64,000 bases of DNA from Methylopila turkensis (GCF_027922325.1 NZ_BSFL01000002.1:620001-684000), one strand, 5' to 3'. Positions 44,554 to 54,333 are shown, counted from the first letter of the stretch. A program made the numbers and translations. Notes: generated by a model not told the origin, from the sequence alone.

Positions 44554-45267
44554 GTGACCATGAGCACTGAAGCCGACCTCGGCGTGCGGAACGACGGCGG
44601 CGACCGCCAAGCGGCGAACGGCGCATGGCGCGCCGTGCGCACGCTTGTGGTCGTGTGCCTGGCCGCCGGGGCGCTTGCGGTCGCCGGCTTCGCCGGCTTC
44701 CTGGCGCTAGTGCCCGCCGGCGAGCGGCAGACGCAGGCGGTTCGAGGCGAAGGCATCGTCGTGCTCACCGGCGGAGCGGAGCGGCTGCCGGACGCGTTGC
44801 GGCTGCTCGCCTCCGGCAGCGGCAAGCGGCTGCTCATCTCCGGCGTGCACCCGGCCACCACCGAGGGCGAGCTGGCCCGCGCGCTGCCGGATTTCGCGGC
44901 CTATGCGCGCTGCTGCGTCGATCTCGGCCGCCGCGCGCTCAACACCGCCGGGAACGCGATCGAGACCCGCCGCTGGGCCGAGCGCCATCATTTCCGTTCG
45001 CTCGTGGTGGTGACTTCGGGCTATCACATGCCGCGCACGCTCATGGAGCTCGCGCGCGAAATGCCGAACGTCGATCTCGTCCCCTACGCCGTCGTGACCG
45101 AACGCCTGCGTGGCGAGCCGTGGTGGCGCGACTGGTCGACCGCCAAGCTTCTCGCCGGCGAGTATGTGAAATACGTCGCCGCCCTCGTGCGCGTGCGCCT
45201 CGCTCCCCGCCTCAGCGCCACCGAGACCGCCGCGACCGACCGCGGCGCTCCGCCGTCGCGCTCCTGA
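44554..45267 (+). CDS. YdcF-like DUF218 membrane-anchored protein
   Basis: A 237-residue protein with one membrane helix near residues 30-52 and a DUF218 domain (GIVVLTGGAERLPDALRLLASG, KRLLISGVHP, NTAGNAIETRRWAERHHFRSLVVVTSGYHMPRTLMEL). Family members (SanA, YdcF, ElyC) are tied to envelope integrity and vancomycin tolerance, but their chemistry is unresolved. It begins with GTG 44554 (GGAG 11 bases upstream) or ATG 44560. It sits between ftsX and plsC in the same direction, a common arrangement in this order. Confidence 0.87.
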   Translation: MTMSTEADLGVRNDGGDRQAANGAWRAVRTLVVVCLAAGALAVAGFAGFLALVPAGERQTQAVRGEGIVVLTGGAERLPDALRLLASGSGKRLLISGVHPATTEGELARALPDFAAYARCCVDLGRRALNTAGNAIETRRWAERHHFRSLVVVTSGYHMPRTLMELAREMPNVDLVPYAVVTERLRGEPWWRDWSTAKLLAGEYVKYVAALVRVRLAPRLSATETAATDRGAPPSRS

Positions 45268-45284
45268 CGAGACCCGCTGCACCC

Positions 45285-46070
45285 GTGACACAGTCCGTTC
45301 TCCGCCGTCGCGCCGGCGACGTCGTTTTTTGGCGCTCGCTCGCCTTCAACGTCCTGTTCGGCCTCCAGCTCGTCGTCATCGCGCTCGCGACCGTTCCCGT
45401 CGTTCTGTTCTTCCCGCGACGGCACGTGCTCGGCGTCGCCAAGTTCTGGTGCCGCGCCAATCTCTGGCTGCTCAAGACGGTCGTCGGCATCGAGGTGGAG
45501 ATGCGGGGACTGGAACACGCGCCGCACGGCGCGGCGCTGATCGCCTCGAAGCACCAGTCGGCGCTCGAGACCTTCGCGGTCGTCCCGTTCATCGACGACC
45601 CGCTGTTCGTGCTGAAGCGGGAGCTGACGTGGACGCCGTTCTTCGGCTGGTTCCTGATGCGTCTGAAGATGATCGCGATCAACCGTTCCGCCGGCGGCGA
45701 CGCGCTCGCGCAGATGCTGGCGCAGGCGCGAACGGCGGCGGCGGACGGGCGGCAGATCATCATCTACCCCGAAGGTACGCGCCGTCCGGTCGGCGTCGAG
45801 CCGCGCTACAAGCAGGGCATCGTCCACCTCTACGTCGAACTCGGCCTGCCGGTGACGCCGGTGGCGATCGACACCGGCGTGTTCTGGCCGCGCGGCACGC
45901 TGAAGCGCCGCAAGGGGCGCGCGGTCATTCAGTTCCTGGAGCCGATCGCGCCCGGGCTCGCGCGGGCGGACTTCGAACGCCTGCTCCGCGATCGCATCGA
46001 ACAGGCCTCGAACGCGCTCGCCGCGGAGGCGACGGGGGCCGATGCGCCCGGCGTCCTTCAGCGCATTTGA
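45285..46070 (+). CDS. plsC: 1-acyl-sn-glycerol-3-phosphate acyltransferase
   Basis: A 261-residue acyltransferase making phosphatidic acid. An N-terminal membrane helix (VLFGLQLVVIALATVPVVLFF) is followed by motif I, SKHQSALETFAV (an H-x4-E variant with Q in place of D after His), motif II AINRSAGGDAL and motif III IIIYPEGTRRPVG. The acceptor motif is HQSALE rather than HxxxxD, as in many alphaproteobacterial PlsC proteins. GTG 45285 is the best start, 17 bases after the DUF218 stop. The likely operon is ftsE-ftsX-DUF218-plsC. Confidence 0.92.
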   Translation: MTQSVLRRRAGDVVFWRSLAFNVLFGLQLVVIALATVPVVLFFPRRHVLGVAKFWCRANLWLLKTVVGIEVEMRGLEHAPHGAALIASKHQSALETFAVVPFIDDPLFVLKRELTWTPFFGWFLMRLKMIAINRSAGGDALAQMLAQARTAAADGRQIIIYPEGTRRPVGVEPRYKQGIVHLYVELGLPVTPVAIDTGVFWPRGTLKRRKGRAVIQFLEPIAPGLARADFERLLRDRIEQASNALAAEATGADAPGVLQRI

Positions 46071-46142
46071 CGGAGCTTTGAAGCTGGCCGGCCAGGACGG
46101 TTAAGCCGCTGACTTGACAGCGCTCTCCCGATAGGAGGTACG

Positions 46143-46664
46143 ATGGTGACGCTAACGAGGCGCAGACCGATGTCTGATTCGTTTCCATCGGCAACCCTGA
46201 TCGACGAGATCGCCTCCCGCGCGTCGGAGGAGGCTGCCCCGGCGGACCAGGGCCTAGCCCATGTCGCGCGCGAGGCGGGCTTCGGGGAACGCTACCGCGT
46301 GTGGCGCGGCCGGTCCGGGCGACGCTATCTCGTGACGGTCATGCCGCTCGGCGAAGCCCTGCGGACGGAGGACGCCGTGATCCTCGTGGTCGCCGTCGGC
46401 GCCGACGGGACGCGCCGCGTGATCTGGGCCGGCGAACCGGGCGACGGCCTCCCCGCCCTCCAACTGTCGGCCGGGCAGCAGATCGAGGCCCATGTCCACC
46501 TGATCGCCTCGATCCCCGCGCGGCGGCGCGCCGCGATCGAGGACCTGGTGTCGGCGACCCAGAGCTACTCGTCCGTGCTCACCGCCAACGCGGCGGCGAG
46601 CCAGGCGAGCGTCGGGTCGGTCACGCCCAACTTCTCCAACTCGCGCACGGTGTTCAGGACGTAG
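46143..46664 (+). CDS. Conserved hypothetical protein, 3' end antisense to ChaC-like gene
   Basis: A 173-residue protein of unknown function. ATG 46143 has an almost ideal AGGAGGT ribosome site. The body has alternating strand-like segments (RVWRGRSGRRYLVTVMPLG, VILVVAVGADGTRRVIWAGEPG) and a helical end (ARRRAAIEDLVSATQSYSSVLTA). The last 33 codons overlap the end of the opposite-strand cyclotransferase gene by 100 bases; they are low in complexity (NAAASQASVGSVTPNFSNS), so the functional protein may effectively end near residue 140. No domain recognised. Confidence 0.65.
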   Translation: MVTLTRRRPMSDSFPSATLIDEIASRASEEAAPADQGLAHVAREAGFGERYRVWRGRSGRRYLVTVMPLGEALRTEDAVILVVAVGADGTRRVIWAGEPGDGLPALQLSAGQQIEAHVHLIASIPARRRAAIEDLVSATQSYSSVLTANAAASQASVGSVTPNFSNSRTVFRT

Positions 46665-47107
46665 TCGGGGTTCGGCCCGGCGGCGCCGACGCCCCGCCTC
46701 ACCCAACGCAGCGTCTCCTCGGGCGGCAGGTCGCCGACATATTGCGGATGACGCGGATCGGCGACGTAGGTCACCGCCCGCACGACACGCCCGTCGGCGA
46801 GCCGCGTCGGCAGCTGAACCTCGTGATAGACGCGCGACACCAGTTCGCGCTCGCGCAGATGGGCCAACGCGTCGGCCACGAACGGGACTTGGACGCGGAA
46901 CGCCACCCCCTCGCAGGACCCGCCTTCGTCGAGCCCGAGCACCAGCCCGGGACGCTCCGGCGTGCCGCGGTGCCTGTGCGACGCGATGCAGAGCGAGCGA
47001 TGATAGCCGTCGATCGTCGCCGGCTGCTGTTCGGCGTGCTCGAAGCCGGGACGCCACATCAGCGAACCGTAGGCGAACACCCATAGGTCGACGTCGGTCG
47101 GAATCAT
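46565..47107 (-). CDS. Gamma-glutamylcyclotransferase (ChaC-like)
   Basis: A 180-residue ChaC-type enzyme degrading glutathione to 5-oxoproline and Cys-Gly. It has the glycine-rich substrate loop VFAYGSLMWRPGF and the conserved RSLCIASHRHRGTPERPGLVLGLDEGG. The catalytic Glu is expected in the middle of the protein (LVSRVYHEVQLPTRLADG region). ATG 47105-47107 is the family start. Its 3' end overlaps the hypothetical gene on the other strand. It is monocistronic and divergent from the DUF2125 gene. Confidence 0.9.
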   Translation of the reverse strand: MIPTDVDLWVFAYGSLMWRPGFEHAEQQPATIDGYHRSLCIASHRHRGTPERPGLVLGLDEGGSCEGVAFRVQVPFVADALAHLRERELVSRVYHEVQLPTRLADGRVVRAVTYVADPRHPQYVGDLPPEETLRWVRRGVGAAGPNPDYVLNTVRELEKLGVTDPTLAWLAAALAVSTDE

Positions 47108-47279
47108 GTAAGCACGGCGATCCTTGCAAGCGGTCGATCTTGGGCGATCCGGGCGAGACGAAGCAAGATCGCGCGCCATATCGAACCGACCGGCGTCCCC
47201 AGAAGATCGCCATGATCCGGGACGACGGTCACGGCGCGGCGCGGGCGGATCGCGCGGGCGCGAAGGGCGGAGCAGACGC

Positions 47280-48329
47280 ATGACGAGCCAGGACGAACCC
47301 ACCAAGCGCGCGTCGCGGTCCCGCTGGATGATCTACCTGCCGACCGCGCTGCTGCTGCTCGCGGCCGCGCTCTGGTCGGTCTTCTGGAACGTCGCCGCCG
47401 GCCGGGCGGAGCAGGCGGTCGACGCCTGGATCGCGCGCGAGGCGACGAAGGGCCGCGTCTACGCCTGCGGCTCGCGGCGCGTCGAAGGCTATCCGTTCCG
47501 CATCGAGCTGGTTTGCGACGCGCCGACCATGACGGCGCCGGGCGACGGCGGTCCGGTGGTCGCGACCGCTGCGCGCTTCACCGGCGTGGCTCAAATCTAC
47601 GACCCCCGCCGCATCATCGGCGACCTGCAGGGCCCGGTCGCCTTCACCGACGCCGCCGGCGGCCGCGCCGACCTGTCCTTCGCGACCGCGCAGGCGAGCG
47701 CCGCGGCCGGCTCCGACAACCGCTTCGACCGCGCCTCGATCGCGCTCGCGTCGCCGCGCCTGACCGCGGACGGCGTCGAGATCGGCGCCGCGCGCCGGGT
47801 CGAGGTCCACATGCGCCGCGCCCCGACTTCGACCGACGGCGTCTACGACCTCGCCGCCAGCGCGGACGACGTGGTCTCGCCCTTCGCCGACGCCCTGCCC
47901 GTGGGCTCCGGCCCGGTGTCCGGCGAGTTGCAGCTTCAGGCGCAGGGCGTGCCCGATCTCCGCCCCGGCCCGACGTCGGAGCGGCTGCGCGCCTTCGCGG
48001 AGGCCGGCGGCAAGCTGCGCGTGGCGCTCGCGCGGCTGACCCGCGGCGACGTCGCGGCGGAGGCGAAGGGCGACGTCTCGCTGGACACGGAGGGCCGCGT
48101 GAACGGCGACCTTCGGCTGACGGCGCGCGGCGTGGACGGCGTCGTCGGCGACCTGCTCGGCGGCGGACGCGACGACCTGCTGTCGTCGCTGCTCGGCGCC
48201 GGCGCGCAGATGCTCGGCAAGCCCGCGCGGCTCGACGACCGGCCGGCGACCGCCTACCGCGTCCGGATCGACGCCGGCCGGATCGAGATCGGCCCGGCCC
48301 GGCTCGGGCGGCTGCCGCCCGCGTTCTGA
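47280..48329 (+). CDS. DUF2125 membrane-anchored periplasmic protein
   Basis: A 349-residue protein with one N-terminal membrane helix (YLPTALLLLAAALWSVFWNVAAGRAEQAVDAW) and a beta-rich periplasmic domain containing ACGSRRVEGYPFRIELVCD, the DUF2125 signature. The domain repeats strand-like units resembling AsmA-type lipid-interacting proteins, but the function is not established. ATG 47280 lies just after GGGCGGAG. It is convergent with tyrC, 4 bases between stops, as commonly seen in Hyphomicrobiales. Confidence 0.85.
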   Translation: MTSQDEPTKRASRSRWMIYLPTALLLLAAALWSVFWNVAAGRAEQAVDAWIAREATKGRVYACGSRRVEGYPFRIELVCDAPTMTAPGDGGPVVATAARFTGVAQIYDPRRIIGDLQGPVAFTDAAGGRADLSFATAQASAAAGSDNRFDRASIALASPRLTADGVEIGAARRVEVHMRRAPTSTDGVYDLAASADDVVSPFADALPVGSGPVSGELQLQAQGVPDLRPGPTSERLRAFAEAGGKLRVALARLTRGDVAAEAKGDVSLDTEGRVNGDLRLTARGVDGVVGDLLGGGRDDLLSSLLGAGAQMLGKPARLDDRPATAYRVRIDAGRIEIGPARLGRLPPAF

Positions 48330-48333
48330 CGCC

Positions 48334-49278
48334 TCAGCGTTCGCCGGCCGGGGGCGGCGGCGCGGCGCGGCGGCCGAAATCGGGCGCGGCGGTGTCCTGG
48401 CCCTGCTCGACGATCGAGCGGCGGATCGCGCGGGTGCGGCTGAACAGGTTGAACAGCGCGTCGCCCTCGCCCCAGCGGATCGCCCGCTGCAGCGCCTGCA
48501 GGTCCTCGGTGAAGCGGCCGAGGATCTCCAACACCGCGTCGCGGTTGTTGAGGAAGATGTCGCGCCACATGGTCGGGTCGGACGCCGCGATGCGGGTGAA
48601 ATCGCGGAAGCCCGACGCCGAGTACTTGATCACCTCGGACTGGGTGACGTCCTCCAGGTCGGCGGCGGTGCCGACGATGTTGTAGGCGATCAGGTGCGGC
48701 ACGTGGCTCACGATCGCGAACACCAGATCGTGGTGCTCGACCGTCATGGTGTCGACGTTCGCGCCCATGCCCTCCCAGAACCGTCGCAGGCGCTCGACGT
48801 CCGCCTCGTCGGCGGGCGACAGCGGCGTCAGGATCGCCCAGCGGTCCTGGAACAGCTCCGCGAAGCCGGCGTCGGGGCCGGAGTCCTCGGTGCCGGCGAT
48901 CGGATGGGCGGGGATGAAGGCCGCGTGCGCCGGCACGTGGCGGCCCATGTCGCGCACGACCGCGCCCTTGACCGATCCGACGTCGGAGAGCACCGCGCCC
49001 ACCTTCAGCTTCGGCCCGATCTCGGCCGCGACCGCCCCGCAGACGCCGACCGGCGTGCAGACGATGACGAGATCGGCGCCCTCGACCGCATCCGCCGCGG
49101 ACGCCGCCACCACGTCGGCGATGCCGAGCGCCGCGACCCGGACCGCGACGGCCTCGTCGCGGTCGTAGGCCGCGATCGATCCGGCGACGCCGCCCGCCCG
49201 CGCCGCGCGCGCGATCGACGAGCCGATCAGGCCGAGCCCGATGATCGCGACCCGTTCGAAGGGCGCCGCCTCAGCCAC
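48334..49278 (-). CDS. tyrC: Prephenate/arogenate dehydrogenase
   Basis: A 314-residue NAD(P)-dependent enzyme of tyrosine synthesis. The Rossmann motif is [18 protein letters not shown]. The conserved substrate region is [14 protein letters not shown]...[19 protein letters not shown], and [18 protein letters not shown] follows. GTG 49278 overlaps the end of the upstream aminotransferase gene by 8 bases. The enzyme works with the chorismate mutase and aminotransferase in this three-gene cluster. Whether it prefers prephenate or arogenate cannot be told from sequence. Confidence 0.92.
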   Translation of the reverse strand: MAEAAPFERVAIIGLGLIGSSIARAARAGGVAGSIAAYDRDEAVAVRVAALGIADVVAASAADAVEGADLVIVCTPVGVCGAVAAEIGPKLKVGAVLSDVGSVKGAVVRDMGRHVPAHAAFIPAHPIAGTEDSGPDAGFAELFQDRWAILTPLSPADEADVERLRRFWEGMGANVDTMTVEHHDLVFAIVSHVPHLIAYNIVGTAADLEDVTQSEVIKYSASGFRDFTRIAASDPTMWRDIFLNNRDAVLEILGRFTEDLQALQRAIRWGEGDALFNLFSRTRAIRRSIVEQGQDTAAPDFGRRAAPPPPAGER

Positions 49279-50401
49279 GGTCGCCCCTCATGAAGGCCCC
49301 GAGCGCCGCGATCACGGCGCGGTTGGCCTCATCGTCGCCGATGGTGAGCCTCAGCGCGTCCGGCAGGCCGTAGGACGCCACCGAGCGCAGGATCAGACCG
49401 CGCTCGGTCAGGAAGGCGTCGGCCTCCTTCGCGGTCCGGCCGGGCGCGTCGGGAAAACGCACCAGCACGAAGTTCGCGACGCTCGGCGTCACGGTGAGCC
49501 CGAGCGCGCCGAGCGCGCCGGTCAGCTCCGGCAGCCAGCGGGCGTTGTGGTCGACAGCGGCCTCGATGTGGGCGCGGTCGGCGATCGCCGCGGCGCCCGC
49601 CGCGATCGCAGGACCGGACAGGTTGAACGGGCCGCGGATGCGGTTCAGCACGTCGACCACGCCCTCCGGCCCGTAAAGCCAGCCGATGCGCAGGCTGGCG
49701 AGCCCGTAGACCTTGGAGAAGGTGCGCGTCATCACGACGTTCTCCGCGCCCGCCACCAGCTCGATCCCGGCCGCGTAGTCGTTGGCGCGGACATATTCGG
49801 CGTAGGCCGCGTCCAGCACGAGCAGCACGGTCTTCGGCAGACCGGCGTGCAGACGCTTCACCTCGTCGAACGGCAGGTAGGTGCCGGTCGGGTTGTTGGG
49901 GTTCGCGAGATAGACGATGCGCGTGCGGTCCGTGACGCGGGAGAGGATCGCGTCGACGTCCGCGGTCAGGTCCGTCTCGGGCGCGACCACCGGCACGCCG
50001 CCCGCGGCCAGGATCGCTATGCGATAGACGAGGAAGCCGTGCTCGCAGAACACGCCCTCGTCGCCGGGCTCCAGATAGGCGTAGGCGAGCAGCGACAGCA
50101 GTTCGTCGGAGCCGGCGCCGCAGACGATGCGGTCGGGGTCGAGCCCGTTCGCGCGGGCGATCGCCTCGCGCAGCGCGCGCGACTGGCCGTCGGGGTAGAT
50201 CTCGAGGCCGTCCGCCGCGGCCCGGAACGCCGCGATCGCGGCCGGGCTCGGCCCGAGCGGCGTCTCGTTCGAGGACAGCTTGTGCAGCCGCACCCCGGCG
50301 GGAGCCTTGCTCTTGCCCGGGACGTAGGCCTCGATCGCGAGGGCGCTGGCGCGCGGGACGGGGCGCGTTGCGGCGGGGGTTGCGGGAGACGCGGACGTCA
50401 T
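49271..50401 (-). CDS. hisC: Histidinol-phosphate/aromatic aminotransferase
   Basis: A 376-residue PLP class II aminotransferase of the HisC family. The PLP lysine is in [17 protein letters not shown], the substrate loop is [17 protein letters not shown], and [16 protein letters not shown] is conserved. Lying between tyrC (8-base overlap) and the chorismate mutase gene, it most likely acts in phenylalanine/tyrosine synthesis, although it belongs to the histidine enzyme family and may do both. ATG 50401 is chosen at the family position. Confidence 0.9.
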   Translation of the reverse strand: MTSASPATPAATRPVPRASALAIEAYVPGKSKAPAGVRLHKLSSNETPLGPSPAAIAAFRAAADGLEIYPDGQSRALREAIARANGLDPDRIVCGAGSDELLSLLAYAYLEPGDEGVFCEHGFLVYRIAILAAGGVPVVAPETDLTADVDAILSRVTDRTRIVYLANPNNPTGTYLPFDEVKRLHAGLPKTVLLVLDAAYAEYVRANDYAAGIELVAGAENVVMTRTFSKVYGLASLRIGWLYGPEGVVDVLNRIRGPFNLSGPAIAAGAAAIADRAHIEAAVDHNARWLPELTGALGALGLTVTPSVANFVLVRFPDAPGRTAKEADAFLTERGLILRSVASYGLPDALRLTIGDDEANRAVIAALGAFMRGDRG

Positions 50402-50480
50402 GGGCGGCAAGCTCCGGATGAGCGGTCGAACCGCGGGCTTGCAGCCCTGCGGCGATGGAAAAGGAAGAGCGGCGCGGCGT

Positions 50481-51242
50481 TCAGCCGGCCGGCCGGGCGT
50501 AGCCGCCGAGCGGCCGCGCATGCGGCGCGGGCGGCTCGCCGCCGGGATGCGCGACGAGGCGATGTCGGCGCCCGTTGCGCGTGACCGCGGCCAGCGTCTC
50601 GGCGCCCTCGGGGAGCGCGACGTCGCCGTCGTCCTCCACCGCCCAGACCGAAACCTCGGACGAGGCGGCGTCGCCGAGCGGGCGCGCGAGCACCAGGGCG
50701 GGCGTGGGCGTCGGATGTCCGGCGGCGGACAGGAACGGCAGCCGCGCCATCACCTGCGGGCCGTCGCCGCCGAGCGCGTCCCACCAGATCGCGGCCGGCG
50801 CCGGATCGATGCGCACGAGGCCGAGATCGCCGGTCGACTGCGCGACGGCCGCGGCGACGCGCGACGGCGTGCCGTGGCCGACGAGCGGCACGTCAAAGCC
50901 GACGTGGAAGCGGGCGAGGTCATGCATAGCGAGGGCGTCCGCGCCCTGCTCCACATGCAGCGTGAACGGCGCCTGGACATGGGTGAAGGTGGCGATGATC
51001 GTGCGCCAGAGATGCTCGGCGGTCGCGACCGGCAGCCGGCCGCCATGACGGGCGGCGATGCGGCGCATCATGTCGGCCTCGCGACCCGGCCGGAACGCCG
51101 ATCCCGTCTCCGAGGTGCGCTTGATCGCGACGAGCCGGTCGATGACCGCGCCGCGCTCCATCAGCAGGACGTGCATGGCCTCATCGATCCGGTCGATCTC
51201 CCGGCGGATTTCGGTCAGCGGATCGGAGGGGGCGTCGTTCAT
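50481..51242 (-). CDS. Chorismate mutase with C-terminal extension
   Basis: A 253-residue protein. The first 90 residues are an AroQ-type chorismate mutase ([34 protein letters not shown], then [24 protein letters not shown]). The rest resembles the prephenate dehydratase catalytic fold in outline ([19 protein letters not shown]) but lacks its TRF motif, so dehydratase activity is not claimed. Chorismate mutases of this length, next to hisC and tyrC, are usual in Hyphomicrobiales. The extension may regulate or bind a small ligand. Confidence 0.88.
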   Translation of the reverse strand: MNDAPSDPLTEIRREIDRIDEAMHVLLMERGAVIDRLVAIKRTSETGSAFRPGREADMMRRIAARHGGRLPVATAEHLWRTIIATFTHVQAPFTLHVEQGADALAMHDLARFHVGFDVPLVGHGTPSRVAAAVAQSTGDLGLVRIDPAPAAIWWDALGGDGPQVMARLPFLSAAGHPTPTPALVLARPLGDAASSEVSVWAVEDDGDVALPEGAETLAAVTRNGRRHRLVAHPGGEPPAPHARPLGGYARPAG

Positions 51243-51355
51243 GGGGCGTCGTCTTGGATGATCGCGCGGCTCGCGGAGGCTCGCAGCCTCCGCGGCGCAC
51301 TGTCATAGACGAGCCCGCAGGCCAAAACAAACGGAGGACCGGCGTTCCGGCGCCG

Positions 51356-52441
51356 TCAGAGCGCGCGGCCGATCCGCGTCCAGCGTTCGTCGCGCGCGAA
51401 GGCGCAGGCGAGGTCCCGCGCCACCGCGTCCTGCGCCAGCCGAGCGTCGCGCGCCACCTCGCCCATGCCGAAGAAGCCATGCGTGGCGCCTTCGTAGTCG
51501 ATGGCGTTCACGGCGACGCCGGCGTCGCGCAGCTTTTCGGCGAGCGCCCAGCCCTCGGAGCGGAGCGGGTCGATCTCCGCCGTGACGAGCGTCGCGGGCG
51601 GAAGCCCGGAAAGGTCGGCCTTCCCGACAAGATCGACGCGCGGATCGTCCTGCGTCTGCGCGTCCGGCAGGGCGTGGCCGAAGAACCAGCCCACCATAGC
51701 CTTGTTCAGGGGCCGCGCGTGCTCGTTGATGGCGTAGGAGGGCGTCTCCAGATCGACGCCCGCCATCGGGCAGATCAGCGCCTGATGGACCGGCAGGGGC
51801 AAGCCCTCGTCGCGCGCGGCGACGCAGACGTGGAGCGCCAGCGCCGCGCCGGCGTCCTCGCCCATCACCGCGACGCGCGCTGGGTCGCCGCCGAGCGCGG
51901 CCGCCTCCTCCAGCACCCAGCGATAGGCCTCGACCGCGTCGTCATGGGCGGCGGGGAACTTGTGCTCCGGCGCCAGCCGATAGCCGGCCGAGACCACCAC
52001 GACGCCCGCGCGGGCCGCGATCGCCCGCGGCGCGGCGTCATAGGCGGCGACGCCGCCGAGCACAAAGCCTCCCCCGTGAAAATACAGCACGATCGGAAGC
52101 TGGCCCTCCACCCCCGCCGGCCGGTAGACGCGGGCCGGCAGGTCGCCTTCCGCGGCCGGATAGCTCACGTCGTGCGCAAACGCCTCGCGCGGCGCAGGCT
52201 CGATCGCGACCTCCGCGCGCACGGCGCGCACCGCGTCGGCGACGGTCGGCTGGCGACGCGCCTCCTCGGGCGTGAGGTCCTCGATGGGCTGCTGGCCGAG
52301 CGCCTTGAGCTGATCGACGACCCGCGCGACGTCGAGGTCGGCGCGCGCGTTCGGATCGCGCGTCACGGCCCCGATGAAACGCCGGCCCCGTTCGAGCAGG
52401 CTGGGATGAACGTGTACGTCAGCGTGGTCATGCATGGACAT
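51356..52441 (-). CDS. Alpha/beta hydrolase fold protein with Asp in place of the nucleophile Ser
   Basis: A 361-residue HSL-family hydrolase. The oxyanion motif HGGGF (122-126) is intact, and YRLAPEHKFPAAHDD is typical. The elbow reads MGEDAGAAL, so residue 196 is Asp rather than Ser. The acid (Asp291 in TAEIDPLRSEG) and the base (His321 in GATHGFFGM) are kept. An Asp nucleophile is used by dehalogenases and epoxide hydrolases with a different fold context, so the protein may be a dead or re-purposed esterase. ATG 52441 follows GAGGAG by 7 bases. It is monocistronic. Confidence 0.82.
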   Translation of the reverse strand: MSMHDHADVHVHPSLLERGRRFIGAVTRDPNARADLDVARVVDQLKALGQQPIEDLTPEEARRQPTVADAVRAVRAEVAIEPAPREAFAHDVSYPAAEGDLPARVYRPAGVEGQLPIVLYFHGGGFVLGGVAAYDAAPRAIAARAGVVVVSAGYRLAPEHKFPAAHDDAVEAYRWVLEEAAALGGDPARVAVMGEDAGAALALHVCVAARDEGLPLPVHQALICPMAGVDLETPSYAINEHARPLNKAMVGWFFGHALPDAQTQDDPRVDLVGKADLSGLPPATLVTAEIDPLRSEGWALAEKLRDAGVAVNAIDYEGATHGFFGMGEVARDARLAQDAVARDLACAFARDERWTRIGRAL

Positions 52442-52663
52442 AGCGCGTCTCCTCATGGAGGACGACGCTGTCGACGCCGTTGGCCGCGTCTTTGAAGCGC
52501 CGTCGGTGTCTACGCAGAATACCGTAGATCAGGCGCCGGAGAAGCGAATCCCGTTGTGCGGCGCCGCGTGGCGACGCCAAACCTGCGCGGTCGGACGCTC
52601 ATATGTCCCCGCCGCAAAGCGTCAAAAGCGGATGGTGCGCCGCCAGATCGCTCGCCTTAGACT
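52442..52663. other. Intergenic region, promoter of the hydrolase gene
   Basis: 222 bases between the hydrolase start and the L,D-transpeptidase end, both on the minus strand. I see no further gene and no clear terminator. The sequence near 52441 holds GAGGAG for the hydrolase. Confidence 0.4.
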
Positions 52664-54220
52664 TCAGTCGAACGCGGCGAAGGCCGAGGTGATGCGCGGG
52701 TCGAGCCGGTGCTTCGGCTGGAACTGCTCCGGCATGCGGGCCGAACGCTCGCGCGGACGCGGCGCGGGCGAACCGGTCGTCGCCGCCGGCTGGACCGCCG
52801 CCGGCGCGACGGAAGGAGCGGCCGCGGGCTCCTCCGAACGGCCGCCGAACAGGCCGCCGACGCTGCGGACCCAGCCGCCGACGCCGCCGGAGGCCGGCTT
52901 AGACGCCGCGGCGGGATGCTGGCTGACGGAGGACGCCAGAACCGGCTCCTGAACCACGATCTCGCGACGGGCGGGCGGGACCGGCGCGCCGGTCCTCGCG
53001 GCGGAGGCGGTCGCGATCTCGGCGGCGGGCGCGGCCGCCGGAGCCGCGGGCTCCTCGGCCTGGAACAGGCGGGTGAACAGGCCACGCTCGGCCTTGCTGG
53101 CCGCGACCTGAACCGAAGCGGTCGGCTCGACCACGGGCGCCGGGGCGGCTGCGGAAGCCGCCGCAGGACGGGCGGGCGCGGCGGCCGGCGCGGGCGGGGT
53201 GACGGCGACCGAGGCGGTCGTGCGCAGCGCGACCGTCGAGGCGCCTTCGGTCTCCGCCGCGGCGTAGGCCGGCGCCGACGCCGGCGCGGCGGCCGCGACC
53301 TGGATCAGCGGCTCGTCGAGCGAGCGGCGCAGGCGGCCGTTCTGGGCGATGTATTCCGGAGCCGGTTCGTGCGCCTTGGACAGAGCCGCGATCACCATGT
53401 CGTCGGCGCGCTTCTTGGCGGCGACCGCCCTGGCGATCTCCGGCTGCGTCGTCAGGCTCGGACACGGAGCCGAGGCGTTCATGCTGGAGAGCGGGCCGGC
53501 CGAGGCGTTGAAGACGTACTTCCGGCCGCAGGCGTCGACCTTCGGCTCGGCCTTCGTGACCTCGAAATGGTCCGAGCCTTCCTTGAGGTTCCGCCAGAAC
53601 GCGATGTTCGGGTTGTTGCGGCGGCGCGCCATGTTCTCCGGCGTCATGCGGAACGGAAGCGCCTGGACCTGGAACGACTTTTGGCCGCCGGCGAAGGCCT
53701 CGCGGGCGAGCGCGTAGATCTCGGCCATCTGCGCGTCCGTCATGGCGTAGCAGCCGGCCGACAGGCAGTCGCCGTGCACCATGAGGTGCTGGCCGGTGCG
53801 GCCGAGCGCCTGATCGTACTTGTTCGGGAAGCCGATGTTGAACGAAAGGTAGTAGCTCGAGCGCGGGTTCATCTGCGCCGGGCCGACCGAGTAGAACCCT
53901 TCCGGCGCCTGCTTGTCGCCTTCCTTGATCTTCGGGCCGAGCTTTCCGGAGAACCGGCAGATGTCGTAGGTCTTGAGCAGGGCGTAGCGGCCGTCCGAGC
54001 GGCGCTTCTTCCAGACCTCGGCCTTCGACTCCTCCTTGTAGATGCGCAGCAGGATTGGGTCCTGCCTCGTCATCCCCTTCTCCTGCATCAGCGAGACGGT
54101 CTGGATCGAAAGCGGCTGGACGCTGCGCGCCGTGGTGGCCTGCTCATCCTTCTGGCAACCGGCCGTCGCCAGCGCGGCCGCAGCCGCCAGGCCGATCAGG
54201 CTTGCGCGCAGTGCGGACAT
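52664..54220 (-). CDS. L,D-transpeptidase (YkuD/YafK type) lipoprotein
   Basis: A 518-residue lipoprotein with lipobox ending ATAGC (Cys22). The catalytic YkuD domain occupies about residues 40-230, with HGDCLSAGCYAMTD as the active-site motif (Cys157, SxGC form). Such enzymes make 3-3 peptidoglycan cross-links or attach outer-membrane proteins, and the YafK branch can also cut such links. The C-terminal half (about 300-518) is Ala/Pro-rich and repetitive with a short basic end. ATG 54220 is chosen after a Met-rich leader. It is monocistronic. It has the typical length of Hyphomicrobiales YafK-like proteins. Confidence 0.88.
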   Translation of the reverse strand: MSALRASLIGLAAAAALATAGCQKDEQATTARSVQPLSIQTVSLMQEKGMTRQDPILLRIYKEESKAEVWKKRRSDGRYALLKTYDICRFSGKLGPKIKEGDKQAPEGFYSVGPAQMNPRSSYYLSFNIGFPNKYDQALGRTGQHLMVHGDCLSAGCYAMTDAQMAEIYALAREAFAGGQKSFQVQALPFRMTPENMARRRNNPNIAFWRNLKEGSDHFEVTKAEPKVDACGRKYVFNASAGPLSSMNASAPCPSLTTQPEIARAVAAKKRADDMVIAALSKAHEPAPEYIAQNGRLRRSLDEPLIQVAAAAPASAPAYAAAETEGASTVALRTTASVAVTPPAPAAAPARPAAASAAAPAPVVEPTASVQVAASKAERGLFTRLFQAEEPAAPAAAPAAEIATASAARTGAPVPPARREIVVQEPVLASSVSQHPAAASKPASGGVGGWVRSVGGLFGGRSEEPAAAPSVAPAAVQPAATTGSPAPRPRERSARMPEQFQPKHRLDPRITSAFAAFD

Positions 54221-54333
54221 GGCTGTCTCCCCGAAAGGCAAGTGCGGGCGTCTTCCCAAGAGATAAACGCCCGATACCGTTACGCGAAAGTTACCACAGC
54301 TTCACGCCGCCCGTCATCCGTCGCGAGCGGTAT

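Noticed and set aside
46114..46142. Promoter TTGACA before the hypothetical gene at 46143
   Set aside because: The -35 match is good, but there is no -10 at 16-18 bases, and it would fall on the ribosome site.
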